Positions 51,068 through 60,024 of a stretch of 61,945 bases of DNA are shown piece after piece (position 1 is the first letter of the stretch; the number at the start of each line of letters is the position of its first letter). The notes beneath the pieces were generated by a model. That model was not told the DNA's origin, did no database searches, and worked only from the letters and a program-made list of their open reading frames with translations. Both the position numbers and the translations under genes were made by a program. The stretch lies in the NCBI GenBank assembly GCA_949841355.1, contig CATKZP010000019.1, positions 1 to 61,945 on the forward strand, in the 5' to 3' direction. Source of the stretch: an uncultured Oscillospiraceae bacterium. GTDB taxonomy: Bacteria; Bacillota; Clostridia; Oscillospirales; Oscillospiraceae.

Positions 51068-51080
51068 GAAAAGACGAAAA

Positions 51081-51111
51081 GAGCCGCCGCTCCCACTGGG
51101 AGCGGCGGCTC
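51081..51111. terminator. Terminator between convergent operons
   Basis: A perfect 14-bp stem GAGCCGCCGCTCCC with its complement, loop ACT; A-rich on the left for the minus-strand transcript. Confidence 0.8.
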
Positions 51112-51114
51112 ATC

Positions 51115-51996
51115 TTACAGATAGCGCAAGGTCTTTGCCTGGGTGTCCAGCCGGGCCGCCCGCCCGATGGGGAGGACGGCATGGTGGGCGCCGTGGCCGA
51201 AATCGTCGCAGCAGGCTACGGGGATGCGGTTGTGCGCCCCGAAGCGCTCCAGAAGCTCCAGCAGGGCTGGGGGGACCTGGTCCGCGTAGTGGCCGAACAG
51301 CAGGCCCGTCACCTGCTCCATCAGGGGGTGCTGCTGGATGCAGGTGAGGAATATGCCGGTGTCCGGCACGTTGTGGAACTGCTCCGACTCCTCAAGAAAC
51401 AGGATGTAGCGCCGGTCCCGGGGGAAGGGGAAATAGGGGCTGCCCAGGGACAGGGCGAAATTCATCAGGTATCCGCCCAGCAGGCAGCCCTCGCAGCGGC
51501 CCGGGACCAGGGTGCGCCACGGGCCGCTCTCGGCGTGGGAGGCGGGGGCGGGCCGGAGGAAATGGGCGGCGAATTGGTCCCGGTCGTACCCGCTGACGGC
51601 GGCGTACAGCCCGGGGGACTGCCCGTAGTAGGTGATAAGGCCGGTGCGGGCGTAGATGGCGTCCAGGATGGACGTGCCGTCGCTGTAGCTCAGATAATAC
51701 TTGGGGCGGCGTTGGATGGCCCCGTAGTCCAGGAGGGGAAGCAAGTCCGCCGCCCCCTGGCCGCCGCCGAAGAACACCATGCGAACCGTGTCGTCCCGGA
51801 CCATGGCGTTGAAGTCGCAGGCTCGCTCCTGAGCGCTGGCCACATAGCCCCAGGTGTCCCGGTAGATGTACTCCCCCAGCTTGACGTGCAGGCCCAGCGC
51901 CTCCAGCCCGCGCGCATAGGCGCGGTACTGCTCCCGGTCCGCCACGTGGCTGGGGGAGACGATGCCCACGGTGTCGCCGGGCTTCAGCGGTCCCAT
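51115..51996 (-). CDS. S66-family LD-carboxypeptidase/MccF-like peptidase
   Basis: A 293-aa serine peptidase: GDTVGIVSPS, then YLSYSDGTSIL with the nucleophile Ser, LFLEES with the catalytic Glu, and LLFGHYADQ with the His. S66 enzymes cleave muropeptides (recycling) or microcin-type conjugates. It ends a minus-strand operon whose first gene is GDPD. ATG 51996 lies behind AAGGGGG, 4 bases after the preceding stop. Confidence 0.88.
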   Translation of the reverse strand: MGPLKPGDTVGIVSPSHVADREQYRAYARGLEALGLHVKLGEYIYRDTWGYVASAQERACDFNAMVRDDTVRMVFFGGGQGAADLLPLLDYGAIQRRPKYYLSYSDGTSILDAIYARTGLITYYGQSPGLYAAVSGYDRDQFAAHFLRPAPASHAESGPWRTLVPGRCEGCLLGGYLMNFALSLGSPYFPFPRDRRYILFLEESEQFHNVPDTGIFLTCIQQHPLMEQVTGLLFGHYADQVPPALLELLERFGAHNRIPVACCDDFGHGAHHAVLPIGRAARLDTQAKTLRYL

Positions 51997-52000
51997 GGCG

Positions 52001-52717
52001 TCAGCCCCCTTCCGGGGACGGGGCGGGGCCGTCCGCAAAGCAATAGCGGATGAACTGGACCAGCGCGTCGCCGTGGGGGGCGTTATAGGGCACGAAGAGG
52101 TAATAGCTGTCCTGGGGCAGGCCGGAGCCGCGCAGAAACCGGCTCTGGGACAGCTCGAGGACGCCGGGGACCGCCTCCCCCGTCCCCGTGGGGTCGGGGA
52201 CGGCCACGGCATAGGGGGCCACCTGCTGCCAAAGGTCGGGGGGGAGGAGCTGGGACAGGTCCCGCAGGGGGACGTCCTGGGTGAAATGCCGGCAGACCTC
52301 CCCGGTGGTGATCACAAAGTCCAGGCTGGCGGTGGAGATGTAGGCGATGATCTTGCCGCTGCTGGCGGCGGTGTACTCGGTGGCCTCGCCGTGCAGGTCC
52401 ACGTAGAGGTCGTCGTCGAGGACGATCCGCTGGTTCTGTTCCAGCCCCAGGCAGTCCGCCACGTCCTTTTGCAGCTGGCCCGCGGGGAAATAGTCCCGCT
52501 GGTCGTTGGTGAAAAAGCCCAGAAGGACTGTCTGCTTCCGCCCCTGGATCACCACATCGGCGGCGTAGCCCAGGAACAGCGCCGCCACCAGCAGCCCCAG
52601 GAACCAGCCCTTGTAATAGGCGGCGATGTAGCCCAGCTTTTTGGGCAGGGTCATCCCCCGCAGTTTTTCCGCCTCCCGCGCCCGCCAGCGCCGGAAGCGC
52701 TCCATGAAGCTCCTCAT
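52001..52717 (-). CDS. Unknown single-pass membrane protein
   Basis: A 238-aa protein: a basic N-terminal segment (FMERFRRWRAREAEKLRG), one membrane helix (about 35-58, YKGWFLGLLVAALFLGY), then about 180 extracytoplasmic residues with YISTASLDFVITTGEVCRHF. Overlaps the DUF624 gene as ATGA. The type II topology and partnership with DUF624 suggest an accessory of the transport system; I recognise no family. Confidence 0.8.
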   Translation of the reverse strand: MRSFMERFRRWRAREAEKLRGMTLPKKLGYIAAYYKGWFLGLLVAALFLGYAADVVIQGRKQTVLLGFFTNDQRDYFPAGQLQKDVADCLGLEQNQRIVLDDDLYVDLHGEATEYTAASSGKIIAYISTASLDFVITTGEVCRHFTQDVPLRDLSQLLPPDLWQQVAPYAVAVPDPTGTGEAVPGVLELSQSRFLRGSGLPQDSYYLFVPYNAPHGDALVQFIRYCFADGPAPSPEGG

Positions 52718-53412
52718 ATCATCCACTTCTCGTCGCCGCCGGGGAGGGACTGGGGCTGGGCGTCCTCCGCATCCCCGTCCTCCTCTCGGCCCGCGGCGGC
52801 CAGCGGGGGGAATTTGAGGAACGCGCCGTAGATCAGGTAGGAGGAGAAAAAGACGTACAGGCCGATCCACAGGAAGAACAGGCCGCTCAAAAAATAGAAC
52901 AGCGCGAGGCAGGCCGCCAGGAGCAGGGCCAGGGTGAGGGTGACGTGGAGCCGGGCCACCGCCAGCAGAAAGCTGTTGACGATGACCTGCCTCACGGTCA
53001 GCTCGTACGCGGCCAGCACCGGGTAGGCGTAGAGGCAGCAGCACAGGAAGGACAGCGCGCAGAAGCCGCACACACCCAGCAGCGCCACGCCCGCCGCGCC
53101 TCCCTGGGACAGGAAGAAGCTCCACGCCGCCCACAGGTCGGCGGCAAAAAAGACGGCTCCGGCCACCTGGAGCAGCCACAGCAGGGTGGCCCGCTTGAAG
53201 TGGGCGCGAAAGGCGGAGAAATAGCTCTTGACCAGCGAGCCCTCCTGGTCGGTGACCTGTTTGAGGGCATAGCTGTAGAAGGCGGCGGTGGACGCCCCGA
53301 TGGTGACCAGCGGCAGGGAGGTGAGCACCCACAACAGGCTCATCAGCGCGGCGTCCGTGGCCTTGGTCAAAAACTGCCAGAATTTATTTTCCGGGTCAAA
53401 CAGCCTAATCAT
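52714..53412 (-). CDS. DUF624 (YesL-like) membrane protein
   Basis: A 232-aa protein beginning LFDPENKFWQFLTKATDAAL, the DUF624 signature, with about five membrane helices and an acidic cytoplasmic tail. Paralogue of the gene at 43522-44148; each sits beside a different ABC transporter operon. Confidence 0.88.
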   Translation of the reverse strand: MIRLFDPENKFWQFLTKATDAALMSLLWVLTSLPLVTIGASTAAFYSYALKQVTDQEGSLVKSYFSAFRAHFKRATLLWLLQVAGAVFFAADLWAAWSFFLSQGGAAGVALLGVCGFCALSFLCCCLYAYPVLAAYELTVRQVIVNSFLLAVARLHVTLTLALLLAACLALFYFLSGLFFLWIGLYVFFSSYLIYGAFLKFPPLAAAGREEDGDAEDAQPQSLPGGDEKWMI

Positions 53413-53415
53413 GGC

Positions 53416-54138
53416 TCACTCCAGGATGTTGGTGGTGATATAGTCCACCCCGGCGTCTATGACGGCCTGGGCGTCCTCCAGAGTGTTCACCGTCCAGCAG
53501 TTGACCTCCTGGCCGATGCCGTGAACGGCGTCCACCACCTCCCGGGTCACGGCGGTGTAGCGGATGTCCAGCCCCAGGTTATTGTCCCGCAGGAAGGCCA
53601 GGCCGTCCGACGGCCACTCCTTGAGCAGGAACTGGGCGGGGACGTCGGGATAGCGGCGGCGCAGGGCGGTGAGATTGGCCCCGCAGAAGGAGATAAAGAC
53701 CACGTGGTCCAGATACTCCATCTGCCGGTAGGTGTCCGCGATGCGGTACACGTCGTCCGGCTCGAACTCGTTTTTCAGCTCGCACACGCACATCTTCTCG
53801 TAGCGCTTGCAGATGCCGATGTACTCCTCCAGGGTGGGGATGACCAGATCGGTCCGGCCCCTGACGCCGTCCAGGTCGGTGAGCTGGAGGGAGCGCAGGG
53901 ACTGGAAGGTGCTCTGCTCCAGCACCAGGCGGTCCAGCCCCACCCGGGCGGTGTCGTCGTCGTGGAACACCAGGAAGCGCCCGTCGGCGGTCCTGTGCAC
54001 GTCGGTCTCGATGCCGAAGTATTTGGCCCGGTTGCCCGCGGCCACAAAGGCGGCGCAGGTGTTCTCCTGCTCCAGCCCGCTCAGCCCGCGGTGGGCGATC
54101 ATTTTGACCCGTCCGCTGTTCAGCTTGATGGTATCCAT
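53416..54138 (-). CDS. Glycerophosphodiester phosphodiesterase
   Basis: A 240-aa GDPD barrel: MIAHRGLSGLEQENT (catalytic His), YFGIETDVHRT (metal Glu and Asp), LVFHDDD (second His) and CELKNE. It has no signal peptide, so it acts on imported glycerophosphodiesters, releasing sn-glycerol 3-phosphate. Divergent from a Ugp-like transporter, the classical pairing with UgpQ. First gene of a four-gene minus-strand operon. Confidence 0.93.
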   Translation of the reverse strand: MDTIKLNSGRVKMIAHRGLSGLEQENTCAAFVAAGNRAKYFGIETDVHRTADGRFLVFHDDDTARVGLDRLVLEQSTFQSLRSLQLTDLDGVRGRTDLVIPTLEEYIGICKRYEKMCVCELKNEFEPDDVYRIADTYRQMEYLDHVVFISFCGANLTALRRRYPDVPAQFLLKEWPSDGLAFLRDNNLGLDIRYTAVTREVVDAVHGIGQEVNCWTVNTLEDAQAVIDAGVDYITTNILE

Positions 54139-54223
54139 AGGTTAAAGACCTCACTTTTTTCTAAGGTAGCCGCCCGGGGGCGGCGTGCGGGGCGGACGCC
54201 CGCGCCCGTTTTCCATGGGAGAT

Positions 54224-54251
54224 AGTATAACACAAAGGGGATTTTTTGCAA
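54224..54251 (-). promoter_or_regulatory. Promoter of the GDPD operon
   Basis: Minus strand TTGCAA (54251-54246), 16-bp spacer, TATACT (54229-54224). Confidence 0.55.
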
Positions 54252-54347
54252 GGGGCAAAACCGAGCGGGACGCCATGCGGGCTGGCGTTTTCCATAAATG
54301 CGCGTGGCGCAGACAAATAATTTTTCAAATATTTGCACAACTGCCTC

Positions 54348-54376
54348 TTGCAAGTGGCGGGCCGGTGTGGTAGAAT
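54348..54376 (+). promoter_or_regulatory. Promoter of the Ugp-like operon
   Basis: TTGCAA, 17-bp spacer, TAGAAT; start point near 54383. Confidence 0.6.
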
Positions 54377-54382
54377 GGCGAC

Positions 54383-54464
54383 AGCGCTAAGCCCAAGGAC
54401 AGTGGCCGAAAGGCCTCGATGAACCCTGGGCCGCATTTTTTTAGAAAAGGAAGGACGGATCCAA
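54383..54464 (+). other. Structured 82-nt leader before the binding protein
   Basis: An outer stem GCCCAAGG (54391-54398) with CCCTGGGC (54424-54431), one mismatch, encloses GGCC-GAAA-GGCC, a GNRA-capped hairpin (54404-54415). GCATTTTTTTAG follows, so the structure can act as a terminator ahead of the gene, that is, an attenuator. I match it to no known riboswitch. Confidence 0.5.
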
Positions 54465-55787
54465 ATGAAAAAGACGATTTCTCTGCTTTTGGCGCTGGTC
54501 ATGGCGCTGAGCCTGTGCGCCTGCGGCAATAGCACCGGCGGACAGACCTCTCAGCCCCCCGCCCAGTCCAACGCCCCCGCCGACCCCGGCGCCTATGAAG
54601 TCACCGAGCCCATCACCATTACCTGGTGGCACGCGCTGGAGGACCAGTACTCCGCCGACGTGGAGCGGATCGTAAAGGGCTTCAACGACTCTCAGGACCT
54701 GATTACGGTGGAGGCCCAGTACATCGGCGCCTATAAGGATGTGAACGAGGCCCTGGTGTCCGCCCACGCCGCCGGCTCCGGCCTGCCCGCCGTGTGCGTG
54801 GCCAACACCGACTATGTGGCCCAGTACGGCGCCAACGGTGTGTTCGAGAACCTGGACGCCTATATCTCCGGCACCGGCTACGACGTGACCGACTTCTCCA
54901 CCGGTCTGCTGCTCAGCTCCCAGTACGAGGGCAAGCAGGTGGCCATGCCCTTCCTGCACTCCACTCAGGTGATCTACTACAACAAGACCATGGCGGACGA
55001 GAAGGGCATCACCATCCCCGAGAAGATCGAGGATTTCGAGGCCTTCCTGAAGGCCGGTGCCGAAGCCTGTGGAGGCTACGGCACCATGATTCCCGGTTGG
55101 GACCAGTGGTATTTTGAAACGCTGTACCTCAACGAGGGCGTGAAGATCATCACCGACGACAATACCTGCGACCTGAACAGCGAGGCCGCGCTGAAGATGA
55201 CCAACCAGTTCCACGACTGGTATGAGGCCGGCCTCATCGCCTGGCCCTTCGGTCCCGACGCCTCCTCCGGCATGCGCCAGACCTTCTATGAGGGCAAGAC
55301 CTTCTCCGTGATGCACACATCCTCCCTGTATAATAACTACGTGGACAACTGCGACTTCGAGGTGGGCATGGCGTGGTACCCCGCCGCCTCCACCGGCGAC
55401 AAGTACTCTGAGGTGGGCGGCTGCGTGCTGGGCATCCCCGCCAAGAACGACCAGGCCACCAAGAACGCCGCCTGGCAGTTCCTGCAGTACCTGGTGGGCA
55501 AGGAAGTGAACATGGACTGGGCCAAGGTCACCGGCTATATCCCCACCCGTAACTCCGTGCTGACCACCGACGAGGGCGTGAAGTTCCTGGAGGAGAAGCC
55601 CGCGTTCAAGTGCGTGTTCGACAACCTGAACCTCATCAACCCCCGCATCCAGAACGCCGCGTGGAGCGAGCTGGCCACCACCTGGAAGAACTACATGGAC
55701 AACATGATGAACCAGGGCGGCGATATCAGCTCTGAGTCCGAGGCTATGGTGGAGGAAATCGACGAGATCCTGGCGGACCGCGGCTAA
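54465..55787 (+). CDS. UgpB-like ABC binding lipoprotein
   Basis: A 440-aa lipoprotein: lipobox SLCAC, then ITITWWHALEDQYSADVERI and the late block VTGYIPTRNSVL, both typical of UgpB-type proteins for glycerol-3-phosphate or its diesters. Divergent GDPD and the PHP gene downstream support a phosphodiester substrate. GAAAAGGAAGG precedes the ATG. Confidence 0.88.
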   Translation: MKKTISLLLALVMALSLCACGNSTGGQTSQPPAQSNAPADPGAYEVTEPITITWWHALEDQYSADVERIVKGFNDSQDLITVEAQYIGAYKDVNEALVSAHAAGSGLPAVCVANTDYVAQYGANGVFENLDAYISGTGYDVTDFSTGLLLSSQYEGKQVAMPFLHSTQVIYYNKTMADEKGITIPEKIEDFEAFLKAGAEACGGYGTMIPGWDQWYFETLYLNEGVKIITDDNTCDLNSEAALKMTNQFHDWYEAGLIAWPFGPDASSGMRQTFYEGKTFSVMHTSSLYNNYVDNCDFEVGMAWYPAASTGDKYSEVGGCVLGIPAKNDQATKNAAWQFLQYLVGKEVNMDWAKVTGYIPTRNSVLTTDEGVKFLEEKPAFKCVFDNLNLINPRIQNAAWSELATTWKNYMDNMMNQGGDISSESEAMVEEIDEILADRG

Positions 55788-55818
55788 AACGCCGAGAGCC
55801 GATTTGCGAATCCCCGGT

Positions 55819-55846
55819 CCCCAGCTCCGCACCGCTGGAGCTGGGG
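55819..55846 (+). terminator. Partial terminator after the binding protein gene
   Basis: CCCCAGCTCC with GGAGCTGGGG, no T run; same position as the hairpin in the sialic acid operon. Confidence 0.5.
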
Positions 55847-55885
55847 GCCGTCCCCATCCCAATCTAGAAGAAAGGAATGGTTACT

Positions 55886-56842
55886 ATGACCGACTCCCCA
55901 GCAAGGACTCCGCAGTCCGGCCAGACGGGCATTCAGGAGAAAAAGCCGCTGCTCACCGCCCGCACAAAGTCCAAAATTGTGGACTTTCTCTTCGTCGTCC
56001 CCGCGCTGGCGCTGCTGGCACTGTTCACCTACTACCCGGTGGCTAAGCTGGTGCAGATCAGCTTCACCGACTGGAACCTGCTCAGCCCCACGTGGGACTG
56101 GGTGGGGCCGAAGAACTGGATCTGGCTGTTCACGGGCAGCGGTGCGAAATACCTGTGGAACTCTTTGAAGATCACGTTCCTGTACTCCCTGGGCGAGATC
56201 TTTGCGACGCTGGTGGGCGGCATGATCCTGGCGCTGATCTTCAGCCGCATGACCCGCGGCTTCAGCGCCATGCGGGCCATCCTCTTCGTACCCAAGTATG
56301 TGGCCATGTCCTCCTGCGCGGTAGTGTTCATGTGGATTCTGAACACCGACTACGGCGTGCTCAACTACTTCCTGTCCCTGGCGGGGGCGGCGCCGGTGGA
56401 TTGGCTGGGGCAGAAGTCCACCGCCCTGATTTCCGTGCTCATGACCACCTGCTGGCGCGTGTTGGGCTACGGCATGATGATCTACCTGTCGGCCATGATC
56501 GGCATATCGCCCCAGTACTATGAGGCGGCCGCCCTGGACGGGGCCACCAGGACCCAGCAGTTTTTCAGCATCACCCTGCCGCTGCTCTCCCCCACCACCC
56601 TGTTCCTGCTGGTGACCACCTTCCTGTCCTCCATGAAGGTGTTCCAGTCGGTGGACATTCTGACGGAGGGCGGGCCGTCCCGGTCCACGGAGGTGTTCGT
56701 CTACCTCATCTACCGCTACGCCATGGTGGACTTCCGCATGGACCGCGCGGCCACCTCGGCGGTGATGTTCTTCGTCATCCTGCTGGCCATCACCGTGGCC
56801 ACCATGAAGTATTCCAACAACAGCGTGAACTACGATTCGTAA
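55886..56842 (+). CDS. UgpA-like ABC permease
   Basis: A 318-aa permease with six membrane helices and the contact loop EAAALDGATRTQQFFSITLP. The ATG at 55886 is preferred over 55877, which touches the AAAGGA ribosome binding site. Confidence 0.9.
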   Translation: MTDSPARTPQSGQTGIQEKKPLLTARTKSKIVDFLFVVPALALLALFTYYPVAKLVQISFTDWNLLSPTWDWVGPKNWIWLFTGSGAKYLWNSLKITFLYSLGEIFATLVGGMILALIFSRMTRGFSAMRAILFVPKYVAMSSCAVVFMWILNTDYGVLNYFLSLAGAAPVDWLGQKSTALISVLMTTCWRVLGYGMMIYLSAMIGISPQYYEAAALDGATRTQQFFSITLPLLSPTTLFLLVTTFLSSMKVFQSVDILTEGGPSRSTEVFVYLIYRYAMVDFRMDRAATSAVMFFVILLAITVATMKYSNNSVNYDS

Positions 56843-56863
56843 GGAAGGGGGAGGAAAAGCGTT

Positions 56864-57709
56864 ATGACTATCGGAAGCAGAAAGCATGGCGTGGGCTATT
56901 ATGTCATCACCGTGGTGGCAGTCCTGATTACCATTGTCATGATTTTCCCCCTGTATTGGATGGTGGCCACGTCGGTGAAGTCCGCCGCCGAGTCCCAGCT
57001 CATCATCCCCACCCTGTTCCCCCGTGAGTTCCACTTTGAGAATTACCTCAACGTGCTTACCCGGGCCAACTTCCTGAAATACTACTGGAACACCATCGTC
57101 ATGACCGCCGGCGTGCTCATCCTCCAGATCGGCACCGGCACACTGGCCGCCTATGGCTTCGCCTTCGGCAAGTTCAAGGGCCGCGACATCATGTTCTACA
57201 TCGTGCTGGGCGCGCTGATGATCCCCCTTCAGGTGACCTTCATCCCCATCTTCATCATGTGCTCGGGCTGGGGCCTGCAGGACACCTTCCTGGGGCTGAT
57301 TCTGCCGGAGGCCGTCTCCGCCTACTACATCTTCATGATGCGCAACTCCTTCATGGCGGTGGACCAGAGCTACGTGGACGCCGGGCTGATCGACGGCCTG
57401 AGCCGGTTCGGCACCATCCAGCACGTGCTGGTGCCCATGTGCAAGGCCACCATCTTCACCGTCACCCTGGTGACCTTCTCCAACGGCTGGAACGCCTACT
57501 TCTGGCCCAAGATCATCGCCAAGAACGAGGTGCGCCGGGTGCTCACCGTGGGCTTGGCCCAGCTGAAGCAGACCTTCGCCGGGCAGGCCGTTTCCAACTA
57601 CCATGAGATCATGGCCGGCGCGGTGCTGGCAGTCCTCCCCCTGGTCATTCTGTTCATGATTTTCCAGAAATACATGATGACCGGCTACTCAAAGGCTGCC
57701 ATGAAATAA
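56864..57709 (+). CDS. UgpE-like ABC permease
   Basis: A 281-aa permease with six membrane helices and the contact loop DAGLIDGLSRFGTIQHVLVP. GGAAGGGGGAGG precedes the ATG. No ATPase gene in this operon either, so both ABC systems of the window probably share one ATPase encoded elsewhere. Confidence 0.92.
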   Translation: MTIGSRKHGVGYYVITVVAVLITIVMIFPLYWMVATSVKSAAESQLIIPTLFPREFHFENYLNVLTRANFLKYYWNTIVMTAGVLILQIGTGTLAAYGFAFGKFKGRDIMFYIVLGALMIPLQVTFIPIFIMCSGWGLQDTFLGLILPEAVSAYYIFMMRNSFMAVDQSYVDAGLIDGLSRFGTIQHVLVPMCKATIFTVTLVTFSNGWNAYFWPKIIAKNEVRRVLTVGLAQLKQTFAGQAVSNYHEIMAGAVLAVLPLVILFMIFQKYMMTGYSKAAMK

Positions 57710-57714
57710 TCGGC

Positions 57715-57747
57715 AAAAGGGGCGGACCGGGCGGTCTGCCCCTTTTT
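57715..57747 (+). terminator. Terminator between the transporter and the PHP gene
   Basis: AAAAGGGGCGGACC with GGTCTGCCCCTTTTT, one G-T pair. Read-through or a second promoter is needed for the next gene. Confidence 0.8.
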
Positions 57748-57782
57748 ACCGCCCGCGGCGCCCCGCAGAAAGGAAGCGCGAT

Positions 57783-58796
57783 ATGGATTTTATCTCACCC
57801 GGTGCCCCCCAGTACAAGGCCAACCTGCACAGCCACTCCAACCTGTCCGACGGCAGGCTCACCCCGGAGGAGCTGATTCGGGCCTACCGGGAGGCGGGCT
57901 ATTCCATCCTGGCCATCACCGACCACGAGGCGTCCTATGACCACACGGCGGCCTCCGGCCCCGATTTTCTCATGGTGACGGGGTATGAGGCGTACATACG
58001 CCCCTCCCCGGACTGCCGGCTGGACAGCTACGGCCCGGAGATTCACCTGAATCTGCTGGCGAAGGAGCCCCACAACACCACCCTCATCGGGTTCGACCCC
58101 AAATTCTGCAAGTACATGCCCCCGGAGGAGGCCGCCCGCCGGGAAAAGGCCGGGGAGCTGGGTCCCCGGCGGTATGACCGGGCCTATATTCAGGCATTTA
58201 TCGACCAGGCCCGGCAGAGCGGGTATCTGGTGACCTACAACCACCCCTGCTGGTCCATGGAGAGCCAGGAGGACATCCTGGCCTATTCCGGCTGCTTCAG
58301 CCTGGAGGTGTTCAACACCGGCTCCATGAAAATCAGCGGCGCGGAGGACAATGTGGCCCTCTACGACCGGATGCTGCGCATGGGCAGGCGGCTGTACGTC
58401 CACGGGGCGGACGACAACCACAACAACCAGCCCTTCGGCTCCCCGCTGTGCGATTCCTTCGGCGCGTGGACCATGGTGATGGCGGACGAGCTGAGCTACC
58501 CGGCGGTGATCCGCGCCCTGGAGGAGGGGCGGTTCTACGCCAGCACCGGCCCGGCCTTTACCCGGCTGTCCTTCGAGGGCAGCGCGGTGCGCATGGAGTT
58601 TTCCGGCGCGGACCGCGCCATTATGCACATGAGCCCCAAGTGGGCGGTGAACGCGTGCGCCCAGCCCGGGGAGCCCTTTGAGCGGGCGGAGTTTGCGATC
58701 CCGGACCAGGCGCCCTACGTCTATTTTTCCCTGCTGTCGGAGGGCGGCAGGCGGGCCGTCACCCGCGCCTTTACCCGGGCGGAGCTGGGGATCTGA
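57783..58796 (+). CDS. PHP-domain phosphoesterase
   Basis: A 337-aa cytoplasmic protein with a PHP metal site: NLHSHSNLSDGRLTPEELI, AITDHEASYDH, TYNHPCWSM and VHGADDNHNN give the metal ligands. PHP enzymes hydrolyse phosphomonoesters or cyclic phosphodiesters. Following a Ugp-like transporter it may process imported phosphodiesters. The last 80 residues form a beta-rich C-terminal domain. Confidence 0.88.
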   Translation: MDFISPGAPQYKANLHSHSNLSDGRLTPEELIRAYREAGYSILAITDHEASYDHTAASGPDFLMVTGYEAYIRPSPDCRLDSYGPEIHLNLLAKEPHNTTLIGFDPKFCKYMPPEEAARREKAGELGPRRYDRAYIQAFIDQARQSGYLVTYNHPCWSMESQEDILAYSGCFSLEVFNTGSMKISGAEDNVALYDRMLRMGRRLYVHGADDNHNNQPFGSPLCDSFGAWTMVMADELSYPAVIRALEEGRFYASTGPAFTRLSFEGSAVRMEFSGADRAIMHMSPKWAVNACAQPGEPFERAEFAIPDQAPYVYFSLLSEGGRRAVTRAFTRAELGI

Positions 58797-58820
58797 ACAT
58801 CAAGGAGGAGGCAGTAAGTT

Positions 58821-59972
58821 ATGGAAAAGCGTTGGTTCCGGCCGGCGGCGGCGCTGCTGTGCGCCGCGCTGTGCGCGTCGATGTGGGGCTGCGCCCCGGC
58901 GGAGAAGGACATGGAGCCCGGGCAGAGCTCTCCCGCCCCGTCCGCTCAGACGGGGGCGGCGTCCCCCTCGGAGCAGGGCGGCGAGGGGGCCTTCCGCATG
59001 ACCCAGGAGAGTTCCGTGCGCAACGAAAAGTTCCGGGAGCGGGAGGAGTTCGCCGGGTTCATCGGCCGGGCGGAGTCCAAATTCCTCATCGCCGGGCTCA
59101 ACCAGGCCATGACCCCCCAGGGGATCAGCTACAGCGAGGACACGGGCCTTGCGTATATCACGTCCTACGCCATCACCGACACGCCGTCGGCCATCACCGG
59201 CGTGTCGCTGGAGACCGGGGAGTTCGCGGCGGAGTACTACCTGTTCAACCCGGACGGCTCCCCCTTCACCAGCCACGTGGGGGGAATCGCGGTGGTGGGC
59301 AATACCGTCTACGTGTCCGCCAAGCTGGACTCCGACGGGAGCTACAGCGTGGCCGTGCTGCCCCTGGACCAGCTGCCCGTCTCGGGCAGCCACGACGTGA
59401 CGGTGGAGCAGACCATCCCCGTGCCCGTCTCCCCGTCCTTCCTGAACTACTCCCGGGGGACGCTGTGGGTGGGCAATTTCTACCACCCCAAGGCGGACTA
59501 TAACCTGTCCCCGGAGCTGAACTTCACCACCCAGACCGCCGACGGGGAATACGGCTGCTACATCCTGGGCTACAGGATGGAAGAGGACGGGACGCTGTCC
59601 ATCCCCGACGGGGAGCGCTACCCCGTTCCGGACTGCGCCATGGCCGCCCCCGACCGCATCCAGGGTGTGTGCTGCTTTGGGGACGAGGTGGTGCTCAGCC
59701 AGTCCTATGGCCGCGGGGCCAACTCCACGCTGCTGTTCTACCGGCTGCCGGAGGGGGATGAATTTGACGGCACGCTGGACGTGTGCGGTCGGGATATCCC
59801 CTGCTGGGTGCTGGACAGCGCCCGGCAGAACGAGGCCATGAACGTGATGCCCATGACCGAAGGGCTGTGCCTCAGCCCCGACGGGATGCTGGTGCTCTTT
59901 GAGTCGGGCTCCAGCCGGTACAGTGACGGCAAGTACCGCACCGACCACGTGTGGGAGCTGAAGGGCCAATAA
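58821..59972 (+). CDS. Lipoprotein with beta-propeller-like repeats
   Basis: A 383-aa lipoprotein (lipobox SMWGC, then a Ser/Pro/Gln linker). The body has repeats such as SYSEDTGLAYITSYAI, GGIAVVGNTVYVSAKL, GTLWVGNFYHP and GVCCFGDEVVLSQSYG, the pattern of beta-propeller blades. No catalytic motif is evident. Twenty-four bases after the PHP gene, so possibly an extracellular binding or sensing partner of the transporter. Confidence 0.7.
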   Translation: MEKRWFRPAAALLCAALCASMWGCAPAEKDMEPGQSSPAPSAQTGAASPSEQGGEGAFRMTQESSVRNEKFREREEFAGFIGRAESKFLIAGLNQAMTPQGISYSEDTGLAYITSYAITDTPSAITGVSLETGEFAAEYYLFNPDGSPFTSHVGGIAVVGNTVYVSAKLDSDGSYSVAVLPLDQLPVSGSHDVTVEQTIPVPVSPSFLNYSRGTLWVGNFYHPKADYNLSPELNFTTQTADGEYGCYILGYRMEEDGTLSIPDGERYPVPDCAMAAPDRIQGVCCFGDEVVLSQSYGRGANSTLLFYRLPEGDEFDGTLDVCGRDIPCWVLDSARQNEAMNVMPMTEGLCLSPDGMLVLFESGSSRYSDGKYRTDHVWELKGQ

Positions 59973-59981
59973 GCGCGAAAA

Positions 59982-60009
59982 AGCAGAGGGGGCGGCCGCC
60001 CCCTCTGCT
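59982..60009 (-). terminator. Terminator of the mgtC pair
   Basis: A perfect 28-base palindrome AGCAGAGGGGGCGG plus complement, followed by TTTTT on the minus strand. Confidence 0.8.
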
Positions 60010-60024
60010 CTGATTCTGTGGTGT

